Below are positions 12,201 through 21,418 of a stretch of 64,000 bases of DNA, piece by piece (positions within the stretch are counted from its first letter, which is position 1; each line of letters starts with the position of its first letter). The notes under the pieces were generated by a model that worked only from the letters and a program-made list of their open reading frames with translations, was not told where the DNA came from and ran no database searches. The position numbers and the translations under genes are program-made. Origin of the DNA: Tausonia pullulans (lineage: Eukaryota; Basidiomycota; Tremellomycetes; Cystofilobasidiales; Mrakiaceae); contig OX637638.1 in assembly GCA_951802195.1 (NCBI GenBank), positions 186,001-250,000 of the forward strand, read 5' to 3'.

Positions 12201-12574
12201 TTTGCTGACTCCCGAGACGTTGAGCTGTCTGACTCGGAATTGTCCAGGCTTCTGAGCTCGTCAGCTCGCTCGTCACTCGGCTCGTATGCCGACTTGCCTT
12301 TCGAGTCGACATCAACGCCATCGGATTCGATGTGATGCGGGAATACCCCGAGCTTGTGGCCGCCTGTGGTGCGTTGATAACTCCGAAGTCGATTTCCTTT
12401 CTTTTTTGTCTTTCGCGAGCTGACAATAGGTCGGAGCCTAGGCTGGACGAGCGTTCACGTCCTCATGAACATCTTGATGTTCCTCTTAAAAGTTGGTCGT
12501 GGCTTCCTTGCCCTTGATCCCGGGAGAGAGGCTCTATTGACTGACTCTTCGCCTCACAGCTCAATTTCCGCTGA
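9291..12574 (+). CDS. Uncharacterised fungal polytopic membrane protein
   Basis: I assemble about 18 short exons. The first four are 9291-9374, 9449-9610, 9744-9824 and 9897-9937; the last holds LNFR and the TGA at 12572-12574. Hydrophobic, probably membrane-spanning blocks include VLVLMPCFVVWLWVSIPFP, LLFYYGVYLHVALLF, GGAISYFFFWAAALTV, TFWIFLTFATMACPALVCF, RFLWFMCALGTALFALIAG, IVVQTLSSIGVIMVFPL and GFLGWLAILHYGP. Between these are charged loops such as RHSLTDLQKAFLERQLSRRI and YRNLFARLRSPADF. I recall similar proteins in other basidiomycetes but no function, so none is assigned. Two exons are tiny: 10288-10306 (19 nt) and 10495-10504 (10 nt, giving LNWWPKRIGG across its junctions). The start is the least certain part, since MGADIRLYS is only the first ATG in the right frame. 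Confidence 0.7.
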
Positions 12575-13074
12575 GCTGGCTCAACCTTTCCTCCATTTTT
12601 TAGACTGTCGTTCCTCTCCTATCTCCTTCTTCTCCTACCTCTTCCACTCTACTCTAACGACAGATCGTAATGACGAACGACGAGTGACGAGGAGTACGTC
12701 AAGGTCGAAAAATAAGACAAGTATGGAGGAGACTCTGGCATGATGAGAGCGAGGGTGCGAAATGTGACGGCAGGCCCACCAAACCACCAAAAGCCGTTTT
12801 CGGCGTCAGCTCCGCGGCAAGGCTTTCAGAATGAGATCCAGGTGGTATAAGTGACGTCGATCATTTACGAGGAAATAACCGAGGCTGAATGCTATCATGT
12901 CAGGGGGCTAGGTCGAAGTGGAAGGCTAGGAAAGACCGACTGACCCACTTGACAGACCAATTTTTTTTACGCAGGAGCAAGGGCAGGAGCCAGAGAATGC
13001 GAAAAACAAAAACAAAAAGAGAAAGACAAAGGAACAAAAGAGATACGACCACTGAAGTCAAACTGACGGACCAG
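12575..13074. other. Non-coding flank, A-rich stretch
   Basis: Follows the membrane-protein stop. It includes an A-rich tract with AAAACAAAAACAAAAAG near 12999-13015. No conserved exon was seen on either strand. Confidence 0.4.
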
Positions 13075-14111
13075 CGACAAGCGAGGCAGCGAGACACTCA
13101 AGCTCACGTCCCCGAACGAACAATCAGCGTTTGCCAAGGATGAGCGAGACGCTCAAGCAGAGACCGCCGAGACAGGCAAGCAGGGAATCTCCCCGGCTTC
13201 TCCCACCGCCACGTCTCTGCCCAGATCCAGAAGAGCCCAGTCGACATCGAGCGCGGCAGCGGTGGGACCGGCCAAGGACGGATGGCACATCGAATAAGCT
13301 GGGTGCAGGCAGGCTTTCGAGAGAGAACGGACCCATGAGAGAGTGGTGGTGGTTGGGGTGGAGATGCCACCGACCATCAGGTCGCTCAGTCTCGGCTGTC
13401 CACTCCCGAATCGAGTTGTGTGCTCTTCTTCACTGGCACGCCACATCACACCGCAGCGCGGGTGTCCTGCTCCTACCTCAAGGCGACACAGGAGGAGCCT
13501 CCCATCCCATGTCCTTTCTCCCAATATGCGTTGTTGCTCATGCAAGATCGCCTTTCTTCGCACCCGGATCGATTGAGGCGCGCGCAAACAGAGTGTTTGG
13601 GGAGGTGGAGGTGGGGGCGGTGTGGTTGTTGCTGTTTTAGCCGTTGTTGCTGTTGTTGCTACTGTTGTTGCTACTGCTGTTGCTGCTGCTGCTGTTGCTG
13701 TTGAGCGACCTCTCTTTGTCCCTTCTCTCCTTCCCTCGTTCCTCCCGCCCGTCGATCTTACAGAAACGGACGCAAGCCTCCCTCTCCCCATCCCACGGTA
13801 GGGGGTGACTGGCCATTGGCATCCAGGCTGAACCTCAATAGGAGAAGCTTTCCTGGCTTCCTCGCTTCCTCTCATTTATCACATCCAAGTAGACTTCCCA
13901 GTCTCACTCATGCTCCCACTTCGCACCTCAACTCGTGTTTGTTTCTATCACCTCAGTCAACGACGCCAATCCCAAATCGACGTCTAGCTCGACGCTCTTG
14001 ACCGACCACGCTGGGCTAGTCACGCCGTCCGCTTCGGTCTTCTCGCCTTTCGTCCCCTCGATTCCTCAAGGCCGAAGCCGAAGCACATCGACCGATCGAC
14101 CTGAGTCATGA
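13075..14111 (+). CDS. Possible unrecognised multi-exon gene (doubtful)
   Basis: Three open segments with splice-like borders look mildly coding. The first, 13075-13261, follows CTGACGGACCAG and reads ...SPTATSLPRSRRAQSTSSAAA. The second begins at 13381 after CATCAG and reads VAQSRLSTPESSCVLFFTG... to LLLMQDRLSSHPDRL. The third follows CACCTCAG near 13958 and reads VNDANPKSTSSSTLLTDHAG, ending at TGA 14109-14111. A join from GCAGCG at 13261 to GTCGCT at 13381 keeps the frame. I found no start codon, no homology and no secure path across the microsatellite at 13622-13703. It may be a decayed gene, an orphan, or non-coding sequence that happens to stay open in GC-rich DNA. Confidence 0.2.
13622..13703. 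repeat. CTG/TTG (CAG/CAA) trinucleotide microsatellite
   Basis: An imperfect run of GTT, GCT and TGC trinucleotides over about 80 bp. On the minus strand it reads as CAA/CAG with interrupting TAG triplets, so it is not an uninterrupted polyQ tract. It probably lies in non-coding or intronic sequence. Confidence 0.7.
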
Positions 14112-14897
14112 CTGTGAGTGTTTGTGAGTGTTCGCTCACTCTTCCTTCTGTACGAAGCGCGCCCATATGATATCTCGCCCTCTCTCCAAGGGTTCAGTTC
14201 ATTCGTTCTGCTGTCAGACAAGGCGGCGCCCGTTACCACCCCGTCCCCGACATCGGTCATCCCCTCTCTCCCCTCAGCGACCTTCGAAATCTCTTTAGTA
14301 TCGCTCGCCTCGTTTGACGACCCTCTCTCGCCCACTGCCGACGTTTCTCTTCTCTCGCTCTCGTCGCCGGACACTCCACCCCTCCGCGGACAACGCCACA
14401 TCCCCCCTCCCATCGCCACCATCGTCCAGTCCCTCCCCGGCTCTCGCCTCGTCTGGTCCACGCAAATGTCTTTCCAGTTGTGCGCGGCCGTCATCGTCGT
14501 CTCATTTGGACGCCTGATGGACCGATAAGCAACCACACCATGATCTCTGTAGTATTTTCTCACGTGTTCGTTCGTACTCTTGGATCAGTGGCCGGTCGCC
14601 AGTCCTCTCATGTCCGCCGCCTCCTTCCATCCAGTTGCCTGATCTTCTCATCTGTCGTCGTCTGTGTTTGATTTTAATCTTCTTTTGGTCCTTCAAAACC
14701 TCTATAGACGGCGATCATTTTGGATTCAAGAGCTTGAAAGATCGTACGGGAGTGAATAGAGAAGGATCTTGACGACAGACCGCTGACCCTCGTCGCGAAG
14801 TAGGCCGCTAGCCGCACGAGGAGTCGCCTTCCCTCCTCAGCCTTCGACGACCATCACCCTCCCTCCCCTCTCCACCACCGCCCTGCCCTCCCTCCCG
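14112..14897. other. Intergenic region upstream of CUS1, contains a dispersed repeat
   Basis: About 0.8 kb before the CUS1 start. The middle part is repeat copy 1 (described separately). An open plus-strand frame runs to 14528 and ends SFGRLMDR, but the second genomic copy carries small indels that shift this frame, so I do not treat it as a gene. The last 150 bp is CCT-rich leader sequence. Confidence 0.4.
14358..14660 (+). repeat. Dispersed repeat, copy 1 (partner at 57747-58065)
   Basis: About 300 bp shared with 57747-58065 in the same orientation. Both copies contain CGGACACTCCACCCC, GTCTGGTCCACGCAAATG, CATTTGGACGCCTGATGG and GATCAGTGGCCGGTCGCC. By eye I count about 20 substitutions plus several 1-4 bp indels. 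Family unknown. No terminal repeats or target-site duplication are obvious. Confidence 0.85.
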
Positions 14898-17365
14898 ATG
14901 CCTCCGCCCGCCCCGAAAACGAACGGCGTCGTCGATGGCGCCAGTACTCCTCTTACTGGTGGCAAGCAAAAGCTCACCCGCAACCAGCTCAAGCGCGAGA
15001 AGAAGAAGGCCCGCAAGCACCAGGCCGGCAATGAGACGGAGACGGAGACCACGGCGAGTGAGGCTGAGGTGCGTTCTTCTCCCCTCCTCTATCCCATCTA
15101 GTTTGTGACTGCCGATAGTACTCACACTCTGCCGCAATTTAGACCCCGAGCGAGCCCGACGTCAAGGAGGAGTTCGACGACGCCAAGTCGGAACTCGCCG
15201 ACTTTGCCTCGCTCGATCCGGAGGATCCGAACCTCAAGGCCTTCTCGTCTATCTTTGAGCGATTCCAGATCCCCCAGGAAGATGGCGACCGCGCCGTTGG
15301 AGAGGTGCGTCGTCGCATTTGGGGGGGGGGGGGGGGGGCGCGTCCCGCCGGCGACGCGAGGGCGAGAGAGCGCATGTGCTGACCAGCCTACCGCTCCGCA
15401 TGTTATGCACTACCAGATTGACGGAGTCGGAGGCGACGGCAAGGTGGGCAAGGGCGAAATTATCTACTCGGATGAGGAGGACGAGGGCGAGGATGCCGAC
15501 GGCGAGGACGCGGCTGAGAAGGAGCGGCTCAGCAAGAAGAAGCAACGCAAGCTCGCTGTACGTTACGCTGTTTCCCTCTGTTGTGGTGGTTGCCCCCTTG
15601 TGATTGTACTGACGTCCCGATCTTTGAACTTTCTTTCCCAGAGATTGACGGTCGCCGATCTCAAGACCCTCGTCTCGCACCCGGAAGTCATCGAGTGGAC
15701 TGACCCGACCGCACGCGACCCTCGGCTTCTCGTCGAGCTCAAGAGCTACCGCAAGTAAGTGGATTTTCAAAAGAACTATCTTTGGCCTATTTGTTTATGC
15801 TTTCCCCTAGCACCGTCCCCGTCCCCGGACACTGGTCATCCAAGCGCGACTACCTCCAGGGCAAGCGTGGACTCGAGCGGCCCGCCTTCCAGCTACCTGG
15901 TACTCCCTCTTCACATCCTTCCTGTGTGTGTGTTAGACTTTGCTGACATTGCTCTATCTTCCCAGCATACATCGCCGACACCGGTATCGCGACCCAGCGC
16001 GACGCCGTCAAGGAGAAGGAGCAGGAGCAGTCACTCAAGCAGAAGACGCGAGAGCGCGTCCAACCCAAGATGGGCAAGATTGATATCGACTACCAGAAGC
16101 TCCACGACGCCTTCTTCCGCTTTCAGACGAAGCCCAAGATGTCCCATTTTGGCGAGGTGTAAGTGCACCCTCTCTAGGGGCACAGCAGAATGTGGACTAA
16201 TATCCTTTCATTCCTTTTGCGTTAACCTGCAGCTACTACGAGGGCAAGGAGCTCGAGGCTGACGTCAAGGAGAAACGCCCAGGAGACCTCTCTAACGAGC
16301 TGAAAGAGGCACTCTCGATCCCGCCGCTAGCCCCGCCGCCGTGGCTCATCAGCATGCAGCGGTTTGGACCCCCGCCGAGTTATCCGTCGCTTCGCGTCCC
16401 AGGTCTGAACGCGCCGATCCCGGCGGGAGCACAATGGGGCTTCCATCCGGGAGGGTGGGGCAAGCCGCCTGTCGACGAATACAACCGACCAATCTACGGT
16501 GATGTCTTTGGCGTCTCGGTGCAGCCCGAGAACGAAGTGGGTTGAAGCCTCCTTTCTCTTGCTCTATCGCATCCTTGACTGACCCTTGTCTATTCACGGT
16601 CTTCTCCAGTACTCCCAGGCAATCAACCGTGAGCTCTGGGGGGAGCTTGAGCCCGAGGAAGAAGTCTCGGAAGAGGAAGAAGAAGAGGAGGAGGAAGAGG
16701 AACAGCCCGAGGAGGAAGAGGACGCTGGTCAGGTTCAGCACATCCCCGCAGATGGTCTCGAGACGCCCTCTGGCACGCAGTCGATCGTCTCAACCGTCCC
16801 CGGCGGGCTCGAAACGCCTGAATTCCTCGACGTCCGCAAAGAGCGGGAGGCGTCAAGTAGCCGAGCGGGCACCGAGACGCCCAAGGAGTTGTACCGGGTT
16901 ATCGAGGAGAGGCGGACGGACGTTCGTGGGTTCATGGGCAGCGCTCACGGCTACGATGTTTCTGGAGCTGCTCCGCCTGTGCTTGGAGCCGATGACAGAG
17001 GTGTCAAGGTGGGTTTTTTTTTTCTCTTTCGCTCGTTCTGGCTGGCTTCAACGTTGTGAAACCCCTAACATTTTACGCTCTTCTAACCTGTGTCCTCACA
17101 GCGCAAAGCCGGCGCCGTCGAGATATCACTCGACCCAGCCGAGCTCGAGAACCTCTCAAAGGAGGAGCTCGCCGCTCGTTACGACGCCTCCCGTGCCCGC
17201 GGCGGTGGGGCTGGCGGCGTCCACGTACCGGGCAGTGGTGAGGACTTTTCTGACATCTTCGCGGAGGAGAACGCCCGGAAGCGGTCGCGCGGTGCTACGG
17301 CCAAAGACAAGAAGGGTTCGGGCGGGCGGGGGAAGGACCGGGACGAGGAGAAGTTCAAGTTCTAG
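14898..17365 (+). CDS. CUS1: U2 snRNP SF3b subunit Cus1 / SF3B2 (SAP145)
   Basis: Nine or so exons from ATG 14898 to TAG 17365, about 650 residues. The basic N-terminus (KLTRNQLKREKKKARKHQ) and acidic segments lead to the conserved Cus1 block: VADLKTLVSHPEVIEWTDPT, RDPRLLVELKSYRN, TVPVPGHWSSKRDYLQGKRG and ERPAFQLPAYIADTGI. The PSP-type region follows: PPPWLISMQRFGPPPSYPSL, PGLNAPIPAGAQWGFHPGGW and YNRPIYGDVFG. A run of glutamates encoded near 16668-16722 and a basic tail close the protein. SF3B2 helps SF3b hold U2 snRNA at the branch site, which is relevant in a genome with so many tiny exons. One intron holds an 18-G run at 15321-15338. The gene is convergent with NOM1, the stops being about 90 bp apart. 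Confidence 0.95.
15321..15338 (+). repeat. 18-nt G homopolymer in a CUS1 intron
   Basis: Eighteen consecutive G residues lie shortly after the donor of the second CUS1 intron. Homopolymer length may be imprecise in the assembly. Confidence 0.9.
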
Positions 17366-17453
17366 AGGAAAAGAGAGAGCTGCCTCTTCGGTTTGGGATG
17401 TATATGTTCTGTATCGTTCATCGAGATCTCGAGCGCGCGCTGTGCGAATTATC

Positions 17454-20400
17454 TTAGCTCTCCATCCGCCCATCGAGTCCCATCATGAGCGACTCCCGGA
17501 GCGTGTCCAGCCCCCACTCGACGATAGGCAACCGGTCGGGGTCCTCGCCGCCCATCGACGTCGTGAGGAAGTAGAGAAGGCCCTCGGCGAGCGATGTCAG
17601 GCCGGTGATTTTCATGGTCGTCTGCTGAAGTGCGTTGGAATCGCATTCGTCGGTCGAAGCCGGGAGTTGATTGAGAAGCGGAGACTCGGTCTGGCTCGAC
17701 AGAATGAGATTGGCGAAAAAGAGCTGGAAGAAGTTCGTCGACGCCGGTCGGAGGGAGGTAAAGTTGACGGGCTGAGGGGTGGATAAGACATGCAGTCAGC
17801 CAAGGAGTCCACTCGAAACGAGCTGAGAGAAAACCCGCCTTAAAGATAGACAGTGTCACCCCCTCCTTGGCGACACACCAGGCGTAAGCGCGCGCGAGGT
17901 TTCTGACCTGCCGCTCCGGGACGCGGTTCTTGCTGAATCCGCCGCCCTCTTTCGACGCCCGGACGTGGTCAGCCCCACCAACTTCGCCCTCTCCTAGGTC
18001 CCGCAGGAAGTCCCAGAGGCAGTACTGCAGTGTGAACTTGTGCGTATGGAGCGAGAGAAGCCGCGCGAGGACTAGCGTGTAGAAGGGGTTGTAGAGTTTC
18101 TCCTGTAGACAGGGAGAGGAAGGAAGTCAGTTATTGAGCGAAAAGGCCGGCCATGGACAGAAAAATGATACAGACGTTACCGCAGCAGTGTAGAAGGACG
18201 CGGACGATCTCGCGCTGCTGAACATCAGTCAAACCGAGCTGGAGAAGGCGGTCATGGGCATCGACATAGTCCTGCAAGGAAAAAGAAAGGTCAGTCGACA
18301 CAATAAAATCCCACATGTAGCCCATTCACTCACGGTGCTGCCCATTATGACGACAAACACCCGGCGACGGACGTCGGTGTTCATGCCCTGCTTGCGCGCC
18401 AGCTTCATCAGGTCGTCTTCCTCGTCAGCCGGAGCCACAAGCATGAGTGGAGCAGCCTTGGCGTTCTTCTTCTCGTCCTGCCGGTCGACGAGCGGATTTC
18501 CACCCCAGGCGGCGCCGACGAGCCACCACTTGCCCTTGGTCTCGGCCGAGGTCAAGTCGGAGAGAGAGACGCGAAGTGGGTCATGGGCGAGGACTGGAAA
18601 GGAATTGAACGGATGTCAGCGTGGAAGAAGAGACTGAGAGGATATGAGGCGCTCTTCTCACTATGCCTTTTCTTCTCCAGGCCGGAGAGAAACTTCTTCA
18701 TCCGGGTGGTTGCTTCGGCAGCGGCCTCTCCGCCTGGAGCAGCCTTTATGCGATTGTTTTTGAGGTTGGTGAGGGTCTCAAGCATGAACTTCGTCCGCGA
18801 GCTGAGGAAGTAGGGGGAGACAGTCTTAGTCAACCAGGCAGGCGCGGCGGATAAAGCAGAAGCCGTCGCACCTGATCGCATCAGCCTGCATCTCGCCGAC
18901 CTTCTGGTGGACGATTTGGATAATGTCCTTAAGCGACGTAGGGTCATCCGATCGGAGCTGGGATCCGGAGCCTGGTGAAAGGTCAAGCTTGTGAGTCAAG
19001 GGTCGAGCGAGGAGAAAAATAGGTAGACACGCACTTCGGACCACCTTCAGCAACAGCTCGACTTCCTTCTCGTCCCGGAGACTGCCCTCGAGGAACTTTC
19101 GGATGAGGTCGAAGATAAGGACGCAAGATATGATCTGGAAGTTGTAGAGCTCGGCAAGAAGGGTGATGAGGTTCGTCGACTCCTTGCCCGCGGCTTCATC
19201 AGAGGACTCGAGGTGGCCAGAGAGTGTCTGAACGAGAGTCTGGACGAAGCTTGCGCCTGGAATTGAGTAGGAAAAATCAGAGACCACCGTGGCCCAATCA
19301 AGCGAAGACAGCGAAAGAGGGCGCACCAAACTCGATTCCAACGATCTTGTAAAGTCCCGCGACGAGGGTGGCGTAAAGAACGACGAAGGAATCGAGGAGG
19401 TTCGCATGGGAGGAGATGGTAGAAAGGATGAGGCTGGTGAGAGTCGTAGTGACGTCTAGTTAAAGAAGCCAGATTCAACTGCCGCTCGTGACCAAAGGGA
19501 GAAGAGGGGCAGACGTCGCACCATTTCGAGCGTTTGACCGGAACAAACTCTCAATCTCGCCGAGGATGGCCTCGATGTTGCTCTCTCCCAGCCTGTAGTT
19601 AACAGGAGAGATTGGTCAGCTCTTCCTCACTGCTAGACGCGGGTGGGACAAGACGGACCTGTTGAGGAGACCCTTGGCCGTCTTTTCCAGACGTGCGAGC
19701 TCCTCCGACTTTTTTGCCGACGGTCCGGCAGCAGCAGCGAGACGAGCGCGCATCGCCGGAGGGATATACTTGGTGGCCGGTGCTGAGTCTGAGATGGCAA
19801 CGCGCGCTTCAGTCCGGAACAAGTTGGGTATAAGGCAGGCAGACAGTCAACGCTCACCGGTCACAGCAGGGATGGGAGTAGAAACATCATCCTTAGCAGC
19901 CACTGCCTCCTCCTCTGATTCGGAAGAAGCAGATTCCGATTCCGAGATACCTCCCCAGGCCTCTGCCACATCCACGTCGAGCATTTCTTCGGGTTCAACT
20001 TCGTCCTCCTAGATGCCAGAGCAGAAGTCAGCTCAGCCTTCGATTGATGCCCTTCTCGGTCAATTCACCTCCATTTCGTCCTCGTCAAAGTCCTCGTCAG
20101 ACATCGTGTCGTCGTCGTCCGAGGTCTCGTAGCCAAAGTTGAGAGTCTCCTCCTCCAGGCGATCGAGGTCGTCGAGCAGGTCTGGTTTGGCCACGGAGCC
20201 AGAGATCAGCACAATATCACCCTGACCAGGCGAGGACAAGGCACTCACCATCCAGCCCGTCGCTGTCCTCCCCGATGTCACCCTCCTTGGCCTTGCTTTT
20301 CGCCTTGTCGCCCTTCTTCTTTCTCCCAAGCTTGTACTCGAGCCACGCGATCTCGCGCTCCTCAATGTCATCCGCTTTGGAGAGCTTGCCCTTGAGCTTC

Positions 20401-21135
20401 TTGAGCTTGTTCGGCCGGCCCTCAGACGAGGAAAGCATTCGCGAGAGCGGCGTAGAGGCCGGAAGCTTGGACGATGACAATGTCGACGCGTCGCCACCGC
20501 CGGTCGAGGCCGAACGCTTGCGCTTCGTCGACTTGGTCGTCGTCGTTGTCGCCGAATCGTCACCAGTGGACTTCTTGAGAGCCGGAGCAGGAGCAAGCCC
20601 AGCAGCAGCAGCCAGCGCCCGGACATTGGAGGTCAACGGGGCTGCAGGCGCTCGAGCAGCCTTGGCTCCCCCACCGCGTGCTGTCGTCGTTGCGTCGCCA
20701 TCATCCCGTCGGTGAAGGGAGGGCCTCGTCGGGACCCGCTTACCCTTCTCGCGCTCAGCCTTGCGTTCCTCCTTGCGACCCATGGGGCGCGATCGCTCAC
20801 TGGGGTCTCGGAACGACTTGGACCCTACATATGAAGGAAGGATAGAGACGTGGTTTGGTCAGCCTGTCTTGAAGGGAGAATGCCACCGGCCGGGGTCATG
20901 GCGGGCTCATTCAGCCAGTCTATAGCAGAGAAGAGTTCTCACCGTCTTTTACCTCAAGCTCAGAGACGAGTGCCTTGGGCAAAAGCGTCGTCCGGTCCTC
21001 CATCCCCTTGGGTCGCGGACCGGCACCTCCACCGCGTCCTCCACGAGCGTTGCTGAAGCTACCTCCTCCTTTACGCCCTCCTCGTTCGCCTCCTCCGCTA
21101 CGGCCTCCGCGTGTCGTGTTGTCGTTGTAACCCAT
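17454..21135 (-). CDS. NOM1: Nucleolar MIF4G/MA3 protein NOM1 (Sgd1)
   Basis: Reads leftward from ATG 21135 (MGYNDNTTRGGRSGGGERGG) to TAA 17454-17456 through many exons. The Gly/Arg-rich N-terminus and Lys/Ser-rich segments (SKSFRDPSERSRPMGRKEER, KLKKLKGKLSKADDIEEREI) precede an acidic stretch (DDDDTMSDEDFDEDEME). Then ATKYIPPAMRARLAA opens the MIF4G domain: LLNRLGESNIEAILGEIESL, ATLVAGLYKIVGIEFGA, LITLLAELYNFQIISC, FMLETLTNLKNNRIK. The MA3 domain follows: VFVVIMGSTDYVDAHDRLLQ, NPFYTLVLARLLSLHTHKF, RQVRNLARAYAWCVA. This order matches NOM1/Sgd1, a nucleolar factor needed for 18S rRNA maturation that binds eIF4A-type helicases. The start is the first in-frame ATG; the extreme N-terminus is poorly conserved and less sure. 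Confidence 0.9.
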
Positions 21136-21418
21136 CGTGGGGAGATGCGTGATTGCGGTGGAAGTCGTAGGGGAAGGAAGAGAAGCGTCAGTAGAGAGAA
21201 GACGAGCTCTCGACTTTTGACGCCCGCACTGGCCTCCCGTTGAGCCAACGGCGCGCTCCGAAGAAATAGACTCGAAGTAGACACCATCGTACCATCAAGA
21301 AGGGCAGAGTACCAAGATGCATCATTTATTGCTCGTCGTCGAAGTTTCCGTCGCCTCCTCGATCAAACAATGCAAGTGAACCACCACACGTCCGCCTAAA
21401 CTACCATCACCCGCCCGC

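Noticed and set aside
13420-13704. Frame ending in a poly-Cys run
   Set aside because: The poly-Cys part is the microsatellite read in frame. Only the preceding part was considered, as a doubtful exon.
13153-13875. 240-codon minus-strand frame with Ala/Thr and Pro runs
   Set aside because: The runs come from the CTG/TTG microsatellite read in reverse. The rest shows no conserved pattern and no splice logic.
14118-14528. Open frame inside dispersed-repeat copy 1
   Set aside because: The second copy has indels that break this frame, so shared sequence does not support coding.
16542-17786. 414-codon plus-strand frame
   Set aside because: It overlaps CUS1 exons in another frame and runs into NOM1 antisense. 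Its composition is Arg/Ser-rich shadow sequence.
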